Counted from the stretch's first letter, positions 1-12,515 are shown. The stretch: 64,000 bases of DNA from Rhizobium sp. CIAT894 (GCF_000172795.2 NZ_CP020947.1:2297001-2361000), one strand, 5' to 3'. The notes: generated by a model from the sequence alone, not told the origin. Translations and numbers: made by a program.

Positions 1-60
1 CGTCTTGCCTGCATCATGCTGATCGTCGGCGGCATCGCCGGTCTCAAGCTGACCGCTTGA
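1..60 (+). CDS. C-terminal end of a small multidrug resistance (SMR) family transporter, partial
   Basis: Only the last 19 codons and a TGA are in the window. They encode a hydrophobic segment, ACIMLIVGGIAGLKLTA, which resembles the fourth and last transmembrane helix of SMR exporters (EmrE/SugE type), where a run of I/V/G followed by GLKL ends the protein. The assignment rests on this short tail and on its stop just before a strong hairpin. Substrate and subfamily cannot be judged. Confidence 0.45.
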   Translation, partial: RLACIMLIVGGIAGLKLTA

Positions 61-65
61 TGGGA

Positions 66-92
66 CCGAGGGGCGTCAGCGACGCCCCTCGG
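66..92. terminator. Bidirectional hairpin terminator
   Basis: A perfect 12-bp stem (CCGAGGGGCGTC / GACGCCCCTCGG) with a 3-nt loop lies between the rightward SMR gene and the leftward DoxX gene, so it can end both transcripts. There is no clear U-tract on either side. Confidence 0.75.
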
Positions 93-100
93 CCTGTCGT

Positions 101-493
101 TCAGGCTGCCTTGCGGTTGTCGACGGCAAAAGCGCCGGGACCGGAGAGGAACAGGTAGAGGAAGACGAAGCAGAACAGGATCGCGGCGTCGCCCTGATTG
201 ACGGCCGGGAAGAAGCTGTTCGGGGCATGCGCCATGAAATAGGCGACCGCCATTTCACCGGCGAGCAGGAAGGCGACGGGACGCGTCAGCAGGCCGACGA
301 GAATCAGGATGCCGCCGATCAGCTCCAGAAGGGCGGCAAACAGCATCAGCGGTGGCAGCGAGCCGGACATCTGCGACGCCGGGAAACCGAAAAGCTTCAT
401 CGTCCCGTGTTCGATGAACAACAGCGCGGTGATGATTCTGAGAGCGGCCAACCCGTAGGGGCGATAGGCAGAAAGACGCTCGAAACTTGACAT
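101..493 (-). CDS. DoxX family membrane protein
   Basis: 130-residue integral membrane protein of the DoxX family. It shows the family pattern of four hydrophobic helices, with an early LRIITALLFIEHGTMKLFG segment (helix 1 and the conserved HG-xxKLFG turn) and later helices around LLFAALLELIGGILILVGL, AFLLAGEMAVAYF and ILFCFVFLYLF. Longer upstream starts exist, but the ATG at 493 has a clear GGAGAGG Shine-Dalgarno about 7 nt upstream and gives the normal family length. DoxX proteins are linked to redox or oxidative-stress functions in some bacteria; the role here is unknown. The gene ends at the shared terminator and is probably transcribed alone, after pccB on the same strand. Confidence 0.85.
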   Translation of the reverse strand: MSSFERLSAYRPYGLAALRIITALLFIEHGTMKLFGFPASQMSGSLPPLMLFAALLELIGGILILVGLLTRPVAFLLAGEMAVAYFMAHAPNSFFPAVNQGDAAILFCFVFLYLFLSGPGAFAVDNRKAA

Positions 494-633
494 AAAACCT
501 CTCCATTTAAAACAATGCAGCCGAGCGTTAGCCGGTCCCCGACAGGGATTGAACACACGGATCGCTGACGCCCGTTCACTTTTTCGACAGCAGGTAAACA
601 GCTGAGCGGATGATTTTATTCATCTGCCAAATC

Positions 634-2166
<1,533 letters not shown>

Positions 2167-2207
2167 ACGATCTCCTCGCCGCTGCAGGCGGCAATCCGGC
2201 GGTCAAT

Positions 2208-2318
2208 GCTAAAGCATGTCGCGCAAAACTGTGCAGCGGTTTTGCGGCAACGACAATGCGTACAAACAAAGAGCGAAAGCGCAAAGAGCGAATCTGAAAG
2301 ATCGCGACGCGCTTTAGC
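2208..2318. repeat. About 110-bp palindromic intergenic repeat (GCTAAAGC-bounded)
   Basis: The element is bounded by inverted GCTAAAGC (2208-2215) and GCTTTAGC (2311-2318). It holds an inner perfect hairpin CGCAAAAC-9 nt-GTTTTGCG near 2221-2245 and a run of short AAAGAGCGAA-type repeats. Length and twin-palindrome layout recall the RIME-type mosaic elements described in Rhizobium, but identity to a named family was not tested. It separates pccB from the next gene on the same strand, and its end supplies the stop codon of that gene. A related, more degenerate copy starts at 41599. Confidence 0.65.
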
Positions 2319-2772
2319 GCCCGCGCCCGCTGAGCGAGAATACCGAGCGTATTCTTGCTGCAACGTCGTCGGCCAATATCGCGTCGGCAAGCTTGGGGTC
2401 GGCGGCGATGCTGGTCACGTCGAAGGCGCTGACGGCGATGACCGAGCCGTCCTCGACCGAGGCAGCGTCGATGCTGATCTTGGCGACATTGCGGTCCTTC
2501 TGGAAGCCGAGGCCTTTCTCGATGGACACCACGCGGATCGTCAGCACCACCCGCGGCAGCACGGTATCGCGAGTGGTGACGTTGATCGCGGCGTTGACGC
2601 GGTCGTTGATCCCGGAAAGCAGCGCGGCCGGCATATTCGGGCCGGAGAGGACGACGGCGCTGCGCACGTCGTACATCGGTGCCTCCGGCTTTTTGGCCGA
2701 GAGGCCAGCGCAGGCCGTGAGCGCCACACAAAAGAGTGTGGCCCGGCAAAAACACGACCTCAGCCAATTCAT
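2314..2772 (-). CDS. Small putative lipoprotein / exported protein, function unknown
   Basis: 152 residues from the ATG at 2772; an ATG five codons upstream (2787) is also possible. The N-terminus has an arginine, then a hydrophobic stretch ending in LTACAG, which fits a lipoprotein signal with the lipidated Cys about 20 residues in. The mature part has no Cys and contains regularly spaced beta-like stretches (SAVVLSGPNM, VVLTIRVVSIEKG, GSVIAVSAFDV). No family was recognised. The stop codon lies at the edge of the palindromic repeat, so the last few residues (SGRGR) may have been rewritten by that insertion. It precedes pccB on the same strand. Confidence 0.65.
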   Translation of the reverse strand: MNWLRSCFCRATLFCVALTACAGLSAKKPEAPMYDVRSAVVLSGPNMPAALLSGINDRVNAAINVTTRDTVLPRVVLTIRVVSIEKGLGFQKDRNVAKISIDAASVEDGSVIAVSAFDVTSIAADPKLADAILADDVAARIRSVFSLSGRGR

Positions 2773-2838
2773 TACAAAATCCCGCACGCCCCATTGGAGT
2801 CGCAGATTTCGTCATAATGTCCGGGAAGGCAATATGTT

Positions 2839-3624
2839 TCAGGCGCTTAGGGCGAAAAAAACATCCGTCGCCGCCGTGAACTCGGCAAAGCGCTTGGCGC
2901 GGCGCTCCTCGGCCTCCTCGTCATTGCCCCAATGCTCAATCGTCCAGTCTTCATCGAGATGGGCAAGCGACCAGGCCTCCTCCATCGTCACCCGGCCACA
3001 GGCGAAAGCGAGCGCCAGGATCGCCGAACCTGTGAGCGTAGTGACGGTGTGGAGTGCAGCAAGCGCCATGGGGCTGTCAAATCTGGCGAGCGTCACGGCG
3101 AAGGCGGCCGTCGCCTCGCGCGGCTGCTCTTGAGGCATCACGCCTTCGATGAGGATGAAGCGGGCGCCGAGATCATTCGCCGCCCAGTCGATCACGGGAT
3201 CCCAGCGCTCGGTCTGGCGCTCGACCAGCAGTTCCGGCCCATCGGCGCGGTAACAGATGAGGTCGCTGGAGGAAAACCGCAGGATATCCTCGAAGATCGC
3301 CTGCTTATTGGCGGTCACGCCGTCGAGGGCCGTATTGACGAGCCGCGTCACCGGCATGGTCATGGGATTGATCTCTTCGCCCTGCGCCTGCCATTCGGCG
3401 GCGACAAGCCGCGCCAGCGCCTCCGTGGGAACGGCGAGAACCTGCCGTGCCGGCGTGCGCACCGTCTTGCCGTCGAGCGTAACCGCAAAACTGCCCTCGT
3501 GCTCGGTAACGGCGACATCGGTATAGAAGCGCTTCGGCAGCGGCTTGTTCATCTGGATCTGCGCCCGGCGGATGGGATCGGGATGGCTCAGGCCTTCGGA
3601 AAGATCGTTCAGCAGATCACGCAT
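2839..3624 (-). CDS. ATP12-family F1-ATPase assembly chaperone
   Basis: 261-residue protein of the ATP12 family. In mitochondria ATP12 binds the F1 alpha subunit during assembly of the ATP synthase; alphaproteobacteria carry homologues thought to do the same. Family hallmarks are the KRFYTDV start of the conserved region (about residue 31), TLDGKTVRTPARQVLAVPT, LARLVAAEWQAQGEEINP with the MPVTRLVNTALD helix, then DLICYRA and a C-terminal VTMEEAWSLAHLDEDWTIEHWGNDEEAE tail. GAGGTGAG precedes the start. It is 9 bp downstream of the HAD phosphatase on the same strand, and the two with the pseudouridine synthase form a likely operon. Confidence 0.88.
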   Translation of the reverse strand: MRDLLNDLSEGLSHPDPIRRAQIQMNKPLPKRFYTDVAVTEHEGSFAVTLDGKTVRTPARQVLAVPTEALARLVAAEWQAQGEEINPMTMPVTRLVNTALDGVTANKQAIFEDILRFSSSDLICYRADGPELLVERQTERWDPVIDWAANDLGARFILIEGVMPQEQPREATAAFAVTLARFDSPMALAALHTVTTLTGSAILALAFACGRVTMEEAWSLAHLDEDWTIEHWGNDEEAEERRAKRFAEFTAATDVFFALSA

Positions 3625-3633
3625 GGGCTCACC

Positions 3634-4287
3634 TCAGGAAAAATGGCGCAATATCTCGTTTGGATGATAGGCGATCGCGTCGGCGCCGTTGGCGATCAGC
3701 TCATCCACGCTGGCATAACCCCAGGCAACGCCGATCGCCTTGGCGCCTGCGGCCTTTGCCATCTGCATATCGTAAATCGCATCGCCGATGACAATGGCAT
3801 CGGCGGCATTGATGCCGGTTTCGTCGCAACATTCCGTCACCATGGCCGGATGCGGCTTGGACGGGCAATCGTCGGCGGTGCGCGCAACGATGAAAGATCG
3901 GTCAAAGCCGTGTGTTTCCATCACGAGGTTCAGCCCGCGCCTGGATTTGCCTGTCACCGCGCCGATCAGCAGATCTTCGCGCCCGCTGATCGCGTCGATC
4001 ATTTCACGAATGCCGGGAAACAGCGGCTCCCGGTAGTCGAGATCCTGACGCACGACCGAGAACAGCGATTTGTAATGCGCCGTCATGTCGATATCTTCCG
4101 GCTCGACATGCGGCTTGCCCTGCATGCGGGCGATCGCGATATCGAGCGACAGGCCGATAATGGCCTTGGTGTCCTCGAATCGCGGTTCCGGCTTGCCGAA
4201 TTTATCGAAGGTGCGGCGCATGGTTTCGTGGATCAGGCCGGCGCTGTCGACCAGCGTGCCGTCGCAATCGAAAAGCGCGAGTTTCAT
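3634..4287 (-). CDS. HAD-superfamily hydrolase, phosphoglycolate phosphatase-like
   Basis: 217-residue haloacid dehalogenase-type phosphatase. It has motif I with the nucleophile (LFDCDGTLVDS, Asp8 and Asp10), a helical cap, motif II (GAVTGKSRRG, with Thr), motif III Lys in DCPSKPHP, and motif IV IVIGDAIYDMQMAKAAG. This subfamily is close to Gph/pyrophosphatase-like enzymes that act on small phosphates; the substrate cannot be told from sequence. Its ATG overlaps the stop of the upstream pseudouridine synthase by 4 bp (ATGA), indicating translational coupling. An AAAGGGA ribosome site is present. Confidence 0.85.
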   Translation of the reverse strand: MKLALFDCDGTLVDSAGLIHETMRRTFDKFGKPEPRFEDTKAIIGLSLDIAIARMQGKPHVEPEDIDMTAHYKSLFSVVRQDLDYREPLFPGIREMIDAISGREDLLIGAVTGKSRRGLNLVMETHGFDRSFIVARTADDCPSKPHPAMVTECCDETGINAADAIVIGDAIYDMQMAKAAGAKAIGVAWGYASVDELIANGADAIAYHPNEILRHFS

Positions 4288-5276
4288 TCGCTGTCCCTTT
4301 CAGCGCCGGCAAGGTCGAGACCGAGAAGATTCCAGGTCTGCACCATATGCGGCGGCAGCGGCGCGCTGACGCGCAGCCGGCCGCCGGAGGGGTGCGGGAT
4401 GTCGATGTGGCGTGCGTGCAGATGCAGCTTCTTCTGGACGCCGCCCGGAAAATCCCAATTCGGATCATCGTCGAAATATTTCGGATCGCCGATGATGGGA
4501 TGGCCGATATGCAGGGCATGGACGCGCAACTGGTGGGTACGGCCGGTATAAGGCTCCATCTCCAGCCATGCGAGGTTCTGCGCCGCCGTCTCCACCACGC
4601 GGTAGAAGGAAATCGCATGGTCGGCGCCGTCCTCGCCGTGTTTGGCGATGCGCATGCGGTCGCCGTCGGCGGTCGGTTCCTTGACGAGCCAGGTCGAGAT
4701 CTTGTCCTCGTGCTTGCGCGGCACGCCCTTGACCAGCGCCCAGTAGGTCTTCTTGGTATCGCGCTCGCGGAAGGCGGCCGTCAGCTTCTGTGCGGCGCCA
4801 CGGGTGCGGGCGATCACGAGAACGCCTGACGTATCGCGGTCGAGCCGGTGAACAAGCCGTGGCTTCTCGCCCTTCGGGCTGGTCCAGGCTTCGAGCATCT
4901 GGTCGATATGCCGGGCAACGCCGGAGCCGCCCTGCACGGCAATACCCGGCGGCTTGTTGAGCACGATGACCTTGTCGTCCTCATGCAGCACCATGCGCGA
5001 CAGCAGCTCGAAATCGGACGAATGTTTGAGATCCCGGCCGGCGATCGGTCCGGATTTGACCTTGGCATCGACATCCAGCGGCGGCACCCGCACCGTCTGC
5101 CCGGGCTGCACGCGCGCATCCGATTTGACACGTCCGCCGTCGACGCGCACCTGGCCGGAGCGCAACAGCTTCTGCAGCGGGCCGAAACCGAGCCCGGGAA
5201 AATGCACCTTGAACCAGCGATCGAGCCGCATGCCGGCTTCGTCGGGTTCAACCTTGATATGTTCTATGCCAGCCAT
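4284..5276 (-). CDS. RluA-family 23S rRNA pseudouridine synthase (RluC-like)
   Basis: 330-residue enzyme that isomerises uridine to pseudouridine in RNA. The N-terminus is an S4 RNA-binding domain (RLDRWFKVHFPGL to about residue 70). The catalytic domain has the signature HRLDRDTSGVLVIAR (about residues 143-157) with the catalytic Asp in HRLDRDTSG, then GRTHQLRVH and HPIIGDPKY. The combination of S4 plus RluA domain is typical of RluC/RluD, which modify 23S rRNA; which positions are modified here is not shown. The ribosome site is weak. It leads the operon with the HAD phosphatase and ATP12. Confidence 0.88.
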   Translation of the reverse strand: MAGIEHIKVEPDEAGMRLDRWFKVHFPGLGFGPLQKLLRSGQVRVDGGRVKSDARVQPGQTVRVPPLDVDAKVKSGPIAGRDLKHSSDFELLSRMVLHEDDKVIVLNKPPGIAVQGGSGVARHIDQMLEAWTSPKGEKPRLVHRLDRDTSGVLVIARTRGAAQKLTAAFRERDTKKTYWALVKGVPRKHEDKISTWLVKEPTADGDRMRIAKHGEDGADHAISFYRVVETAAQNLAWLEMEPYTGRTHQLRVHALHIGHPIIGDPKYFDDDPNWDFPGGVQKKLHLHARHIDIPHPSGGRLRVSAPLPPHMVQTWNLLGLDLAGAERDSE

Positions 5277-5364
5277 AAAAAATCTTTCGGAAATTGCAGC
5301 GCGGGCCGAGCCGGCGTTCTTGCCGCAGCCTTTAGAGCATTTTCACGCAAAACGGAAACCGGAA

Positions 5365-5742
5365 TCAGGCAAAAGCGCGAATGACGGCAAGCCCGGCAAT
5401 GACGGCCGCCATCGAAAGCCCGACGCTGGCAACGATATAGACGCCGCCGGCCACGGCCTCGCCGCGTTCGAACAGCGAGATCGCATCCAGCGAGAAAGCC
5501 GAGAAGGTGGTGAAACCGCCAAGGAAGCCGGTGATCAGCAACAGGCGCAGTTCCACCGAAGCGTTGAATTTGCGTGCGATCAGCTCGGCGAAAACACCGA
5601 TGACGAAGCAGCCGACGACGTTGACGGCAAGCGTGCCCCAGGGAAAGGCCGGGCCCATGAGCCTCAACGACCACTGGCCGACATAATATCTGAGAAGGGA
5701 ACCGATAGCGCCGCCGACGGCAACGAGAAGAGCCTGGATCAT
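5365..5742 (-). CDS. crcB: CrcB/Fluc fluoride ion channel
   Basis: 125-residue four-helix membrane protein of the Fluc family, a dimeric channel that exports fluoride. It shows the early GGAIGSLLRYYV segment with the conserved Arg, the FPWGTLAVNVVGCFVIG helix with the conserved Asn, the key GFLGGFTTFSAFS motif that lines the fluoride pore (about residues 72-84), and a final helix. There is a single copy. Between it and the pseudouridine synthase, around 5330-5364, there is a short stretch (AGAGCATTTTCACGCAAAACGG) like other rhizobial intergenic repeats. Confidence 0.92.
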   Translation of the reverse strand: MIQALLVAVGGAIGSLLRYYVGQWSLRLMGPAFPWGTLAVNVVGCFVIGVFAELIARKFNASVELRLLLITGFLGGFTTFSAFSLDAISLFERGEAVAGGVYIVASVGLSMAAVIAGLAVIRAFA

Positions 5743-5863
5743 CAGCCGGATTTATCGCAACTCCGCCGAGATTCCAATCGGGACGGAACGAATTCTTACC
5801 ATCCGGTAAAATGCCGATGATTTTATTATGAGGGCACCAAGATCATGCCGATACGCTGGCGGC

Positions 5864-6130
5864 ATGACCCAACTCCTGTCCGTATCAGCCAACACCGCTG
5901 CCATTGCCTTCGAATCGCTGAGGATTCCTCAGCGTGTGGCGACCAGCACCGCCGCCCGTGATGCGCGCCGCATTGCCGACCGGCAATTGAAGGCCGACAG
6001 CGCCGATCAGGCCGAGGAGCCCTCCAGCATCATCCAGTCGACGGAAGTGGCGCTCGACCTGATGGCCAAAGGCAATCGCCAGCCGCAGGCCGGCCTCAAG
6101 CAAGCCTTGCAATCCTACGAAGAGGTCTGA
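5864..6130 (+). CDS. Small hypothetical protein
   Basis: 88 residues from the ATG at 5864; a start 36 nt further upstream is possible but less likely. The protein is hydrophilic and helix-prone, rich in Ala, Arg, Gln and Ser, with no signal peptide, Cys or recognisable domain. The ending (LMAKGNRQPQAGLKQALQSYEEV) looks like an amphipathic helix. The only ribosome-site candidate is a weak GGCGG. Coding status is supported by its codon usage and by the strong hairpin just after its stop. It is transcribed away from crcB. Confidence 0.5.
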   Translation: MTQLLSVSANTAAIAFESLRIPQRVATSTAARDARRIADRQLKADSADQAEEPSSIIQSTEVALDLMAKGNRQPQAGLKQALQSYEEV

Positions 6131-6148
6131 GACACCGCCTCAACGGCA

Positions 6149-6190
6149 AGCCCGCAAGCCCGGTTGCGACACCGCAACCACCTGCGGGCT
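6149..6190. terminator. Two-part hairpin terminator between convergent genes
   Basis: The outer stem is AGCCCGCA (6149-6156) with TGCGGGCT (6183-6190), enclosing an inner GGTTGC / GCAACC stem. It sits between the rightward small gene and the leftward copper gene and can serve both. Confidence 0.75.
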
Positions 6191-6212
6191 CTTCGTCATA
6201 CGACGGCGTCGT

Positions 6213-7226
6213 TCACTTGCCCTGCGCTGACCGCACTTGCAGCACCACGTCGACTTTGCCGGCCTTTTCGAAGGTCAGCGTCACCGGCACCGTATCGCCC
6301 TGCTTGAACGGCGTCTTCACCTTCTGGAACATCAGATGCAGGTTGCCGGGTTCGAGCTTGACCGTCTCGCCGGCGGCAATCGCGACGCCGTCCTTCAACT
6401 GCCGCATCCGCATGACATTGTCCTTCGTCGCCATTTCGTGGATCTGAACCTCGCCTGCTGCAGCCGACGTCACGGACACCAGCCGATCATCCGTCTGACC
6501 GTTGTTCTTCACCGTGAAGAAGCCGCCGCCGACCGGCTGGCCGGGCAGCATCGCCTTGGCGAAACCGCCGGAGATTTCGATATCGCCGACCTTGACCGTG
6601 TCGCTGGCCGGCGCCGCTGCCGTCCCGGACATGTCCATTTCGGTCTTGCCGGACATGTCCATGCCGGCCATGTCGTCATGCTCGTGACCGTGGTCTTCGC
6701 CGGCAACGACCTTCAACAGCGGCGCCGGGCTTTTCAGGCCATGCGCGTCGCCGCCGTCCGCAGCCACCTGATCCCAGGCCTGCACCGTATCGCCGCATAT
6801 CTGCGTCACCGGAAAGGCGAGCGAAGTGCCGGCCTCGACGCCCGAAACCTTGCCCTGAATGACGAAGGTGTCGTAGAAATCGTCGGAGAGATTGCCGTTC
6901 TTCCAGCGGATCTCGATGGCGCCTGTCTTCACCTTGTCGCCGTGATTGTCATAGCTCTTCTGGTAATCACCCTTGATCACCTCGAGCTCCCAGCCGGCCT
7001 TCGGCTGCGGTTTGGCGAAGACGAAGCCTTCCGGCAGCTTGACCCGCACTTCGGTGGTCGCCTTGCCGTCGCAGCCATGCGGCAGCTGCAGCGTCGCGAG
7101 AATGGTGCTCTCCTGCGTCGTCTCCCTGTCGAGGAAAGTCACATGTGCCTCGGCGCCGGCAATGGCGGTCGCGGAAAAAAGGGCGGCAAGCGTGCATGTC
7201 TTGCCGAATGTCGTGCTGATCTTCAT
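6213..7226 (-). CDS. YcnI-like domain fused to a PCu(A)C copper chaperone domain
   Basis: 337-residue exported protein. A signal peptide ends at about residue 27 (GAEA), so mature His28 would be N-terminal, as in YcnI (DUF1775) copper-binding domains. That domain runs to about residue 170. A linker rich in His and Met (HGHEHDDMAGMDMSG, about 179-193, repeated in part) joins it to a PCu(A)C domain (about 210-330) with the Cu(I) ligands in the pattern HEM (263-265), M274 and HLM (297-299). PCu(A)C proteins deliver Cu(I) to the CuA site of cytochrome c oxidase; YcnI domains bind Cu(II). It was started at 7226 because GAGGAGAT precedes it. The role as a periplasmic copper carrier is inferred. Confidence 0.88.
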   Translation of the reverse strand: MKISTTFGKTCTLAALFSATAIAGAEAHVTFLDRETTQESTILATLQLPHGCDGKATTEVRVKLPEGFVFAKPQPKAGWELEVIKGDYQKSYDNHGDKVKTGAIEIRWKNGNLSDDFYDTFVIQGKVSGVEAGTSLAFPVTQICGDTVQAWDQVAADGGDAHGLKSPAPLLKVVAGEDHGHEHDDMAGMDMSGKTEMDMSGTAAAPASDTVKVGDIEISGGFAKAMLPGQPVGGGFFTVKNNGQTDDRLVSVTSAAAGEVQIHEMATKDNVMRMRQLKDGVAIAAGETVKLEPGNLHLMFQKVKTPFKQGDTVPVTLTFEKAGKVDVVLQVRSAQGK

Positions 7227-7298
7227 CGGATATCTCCTCGCCGGCCGCAAACTTCTCTCTGGCGGACCGGCATGCTGCATCATAAGTGCGAAGGCAGA

Positions 7299-7679
7299 TC
7301 AGCCGAGGGTGGGCGGCGCGCGGGAGTTCGGCCGGCTGACGGCAGAGGCGCCGGCAACGGCCGACGTTTCGACCGGCGAATTGAGCAGCGAGGCGAACTT
7401 GCCTTCGAGCCAGGCGCCCGCATCGGGCGTTGGCAGAATGATAGAGGCCGACAGCCGGCAGGCTTCGCAATTCGGCTTGAAGACGACGCTCTTGCCGTCG
7501 GCGCCCTTCACCGTGACGCAAAGCGAGGCGAAGGTGCCGTCGGGCAGCACATAGGCGCTCGCATCGTAACCTTCGGAGGCGACAGCCTGCGGCGCCTGAT
7601 GGGCAAGGCCGAGCAAAGCCAAGCTCAAGGCGCAAAGCATGCGCAGGAAGAGCGTCGCTTTCAATCCGGTCCGCCGCAT
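7299..7679 (-). CDS. DUF2946-like exported protein
   Basis: 126 residues from the ATG at 7679, which has AAGGGGAT upstream; the reading frame stays open further up but without a better start. A signal peptide spans about residues 1-36 (LCALSLALLGLAHQAPQAVAS). The mature part has a conserved-looking SLCVT segment and a CxxC pair in PNCEACRLSA, and ends SRAPPTLG; this end and the Cys pair resemble DUF2946 proteins, which often lie beside copper or TonB genes. It lies 72 bp upstream of the copper fusion on the same strand, so a copper-related operon is likely. Family assignment is by eye. Confidence 0.7.
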   Translation of the reverse strand: MRRTGLKATLFLRMLCALSLALLGLAHQAPQAVASEGYDASAYVLPDGTFASLCVTVKGADGKSVVFKPNCEACRLSASIILPTPDAGAWLEGKFASLLNSPVETSAVAGASAVSRPNSRAPPTLG

Positions 7680-7848
7680 GAGATCCCCTTCAACAGCAAG
7701 CCGCGATAGCCGGTTTCGCCCCCGAATGCAAAAGCAGATTTGCCGCAGTTTAAGCCCTGCTTGGAATAAGACGACAAAAATTTGCTCGGTGACGACATTT
7801 GCCGCTTGCCAAGTGCCACAGCCGCCGGATAATTGCGCCAACCTTGTT

Positions 7849-8007
7849 GGGAGAATCCGGTGTTTGTCACCACCGGTGCCGAAGGAGCAACCGCCCCGGA
7901 AACTCTCAGGCCAAAGGACCAGCAAGGGGCAGACGGAACTCTGGAGAGAAGCGTTCTCGAAACGCTCGCCGAAGGGATAACAATCTCAGGCAAAGGGACA
8001 GAGGGGG
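7849..8007 (+). ncRNA. Tandem glycine riboswitch
   Basis: Two adjacent glycine aptamers are visible. The first runs from GGGAGAATCC through GCCGAAGGAGCAACCGCC and CTCTCAGGCCAAAGGACC to about 7930. The second runs from CTCTGGAGAGAAGC through CGCCGAAGGGATAACAA and TCTCAGGCAAAGGGACAGAG to 8007. The conserved CCGAAGG and CTCAGGC-AAAGGAC cores appear in both. It lies 80 bp upstream of gcvT, the standard position for a switch that turns on glycine cleavage when glycine is high. Exact boundaries are approximate. Confidence 0.95.
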
Positions 8008-8087
8008 CTCAGGAGAGAAGTGCGCAGCCGCGCCTTCAGATTTGAGCCCGCGCCTTCGTGAGAAAGCGCAAACCCCGGAGGCGTCTT

Positions 8088-9224
8088 TTGGACGATACTG
8101 CTGCCCTGAAGAAAACCCCGCTGCATGGCCTGCATCTTTCGCTCGGCGCCCGCATGGTGCCGTTCGCAGGCTACGACATGCCGGTGCAATATCCCGCCGG
8201 GGTGATGAAGGAACATCTTCATACCCGCACCGAGGCCGGCCTCTTCGATGTCTCCCATATGGGCCAGGTCATCGTGAGGGCAAAATCGGGCCGCTACGAG
8301 GATGCGGCGCTGGCGCTCGAAAGCCTGGTGCCGGTCGACATTCTCGGCCTTGCCGAAGGCCGCCAGCGCTACGGCTTCTTCACCGACGACAGCGGCTGCA
8401 TTCTCGACGACCTGATGATCACGCATCTCGACGACCATCTTTTCGTCGTCGTCAACGCGTCCTGCAAGGAGGCCGATCTCGCCCATCTACAAGCCCATAT
8501 CGGCGACCGGTGCGACATCACCCTTCTTGATCGCGCCCTGATCGCGCTGCAGGGTCCGCGCGCCGTCGAGGTGCTCGCCGAACTCTGGGCCGACGTCGCG
8601 GCGATGAAATTCATGGATGTGCGACACTGCCGCCTGCACGACGTTTCCTGCCTGGTCTCGCGCTCCGGCTACAGCGGCGAGGACGGCTTCGAAATCTCGA
8701 TCCCGGCAGACAAGGCCGTCGATGTCACCATGCGGCTGCTCGAGCATCCCGACGTCCAGGCGATCGGCCTCGGCGCCCGCGACTCGCTACGCCTCGAAGC
8801 CGGCCTCTGCCTCTATGGTAACGATATCGACACCACCACTTCGCCCGTCGAAGCGGCGCTTGAATGGGCCATGCAGAAGGCGCGGCGCTCGGGTGGCGCC
8901 CGCGCCGGCGGTTTTCCGGGCTCCGGCCGTATTCTCTCCGAACTCGACAACGGCGCGGCCCGCCGCCGCGTCGGCCTGAAGCCTGAAGGAAAGGCGCCGG
9001 TGCGCGGCCATGCCAAGCTCTACGCCGATGCCGAGGGCAAGGTCGAAATCGGCGAAGTCACCTCGGGCGGCTTCGGCCCCAGCGTTGAGGGCCCCGTCGC
9101 CATGGGCTATGTGCCTGTCTCCCATGCTGCGGCCGGCACGCTCGTCTACGCCGAGGTGCGCGGCAAATATCTGCCGACCACCGTCAGCGCCCTGCCCTTC
9201 GTTACACCGACCTACAAACGCTAA
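8088..9224 (+). CDS. gcvT: Glycine cleavage system T protein (aminomethyltransferase)
   Basis: 378-residue tetrahydrofolate-dependent aminomethyltransferase. It takes the aminomethyl group from lipoyl-GcvH, releases ammonia and forms methylene-THF. Conserved parts are [27 protein letters not shown] near the start, [23 protein letters not shown] (about residues 193-205), [20 protein letters not shown] (the catalytic Asp region) and the barrel domain [15 protein letters not shown]. The start is set at a TTG at 8088: GGAGG lies exactly 6 nt upstream and the protein then begins (M)[12 protein letters not shown]. The GTG at 8058 would add ten residues of no obvious value. First gene of gcvTHP. Confidence 0.95.
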   Translation: MDDTAALKKTPLHGLHLSLGARMVPFAGYDMPVQYPAGVMKEHLHTRTEAGLFDVSHMGQVIVRAKSGRYEDAALALESLVPVDILGLAEGRQRYGFFTDDSGCILDDLMITHLDDHLFVVVNASCKEADLAHLQAHIGDRCDITLLDRALIALQGPRAVEVLAELWADVAAMKFMDVRHCRLHDVSCLVSRSGYSGEDGFEISIPADKAVDVTMRLLEHPDVQAIGLGARDSLRLEAGLCLYGNDIDTTTSPVEAALEWAMQKARRSGGARAGGFPGSGRILSELDNGAARRRVGLKPEGKAPVRGHAKLYADAEGKVEIGEVTSGGFGPSVEGPVAMGYVPVSHAAAGTLVYAEVRGKYLPTTVSALPFVTPTYKR

Positions 9225-9247
9225 AACTTTTCCAGAGAGGACGAACA

Positions 9248-9609
9248 ATGCTGAAATTCACCGAAGAACATGAATGGCTGCAGATCGAAGGCGGCGTTGC
9301 GACGGTCGGCATCACCACCTATGCCGTCGAGCAACTCGGCGACCTGGTTTTCGTCGAACTGCCGGAAGTCGGCGCGACCTTCTCCAAGAACGGCAATGCC
9401 GCGACCGTCGAATCCGTCAAGGCCGCTTCCGACGTCTATTGTCCGCTCGACGGCGAGATCACCGAGGTCAATCCGGCCATCGTCGCGGATCCGTCGCTGG
9501 TCAATTCCGATCCTCAAGGGGCGGGCTGGTTCTTCAAGCTGAAGCTTGCAAATGCCGCCGACGCCGACGGCCTGCTCGACGAGGCGGCCTATAAGGAGCT
9601 CACCGCGTA

Positions 9610-9610
<1 letters not shown>
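9248..9610 (+). CDS. gcvH: Glycine cleavage system H protein (lipoyl carrier)
   Basis: 120-residue lipoyl protein that shuttles the aminomethyl group between the P, T and L proteins. The lipoylation site is Lys58 in [11 protein letters not shown]. The rest fits the family: [35 protein letters not shown] at the front and [14 protein letters not shown] towards the end. A GAGAGGACG ribosome site precedes the ATG. The stop overlaps the gcvP start by one base. Confidence 0.97.
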
Positions 9611-12474
<2,864 letters not shown>

Positions 12475-12486
12475 TATGCATTCGGC

Positions 12487-12515
12487 GAGCCCCTTCCACG
12501 AATTGGGAGGGGCTC
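12487..12515 (+). terminator. Terminator after gcvTHP
   Basis: GAGCCCCT (12487-12494) pairs with AGGGGCTC (12508-12515) around a short loop, 13 bp after the gcvP stop and followed by ATCTTGTG. Good position and stem; weak U-tract. Confidence 0.7.

Noticed and set aside
2206..2330. Possible CRISPR array or small RNA in the repeat upstream of pccB
   Set aside because: It has inverted arms but no regular repeat-spacer units; it matches a palindromic intergenic element instead.
7849..8007. tRNA or other structured RNA instead of riboswitch
   Set aside because: The paired CCGAAGG / CTCAGGC cores and the gcvT context identify glycine aptamers.
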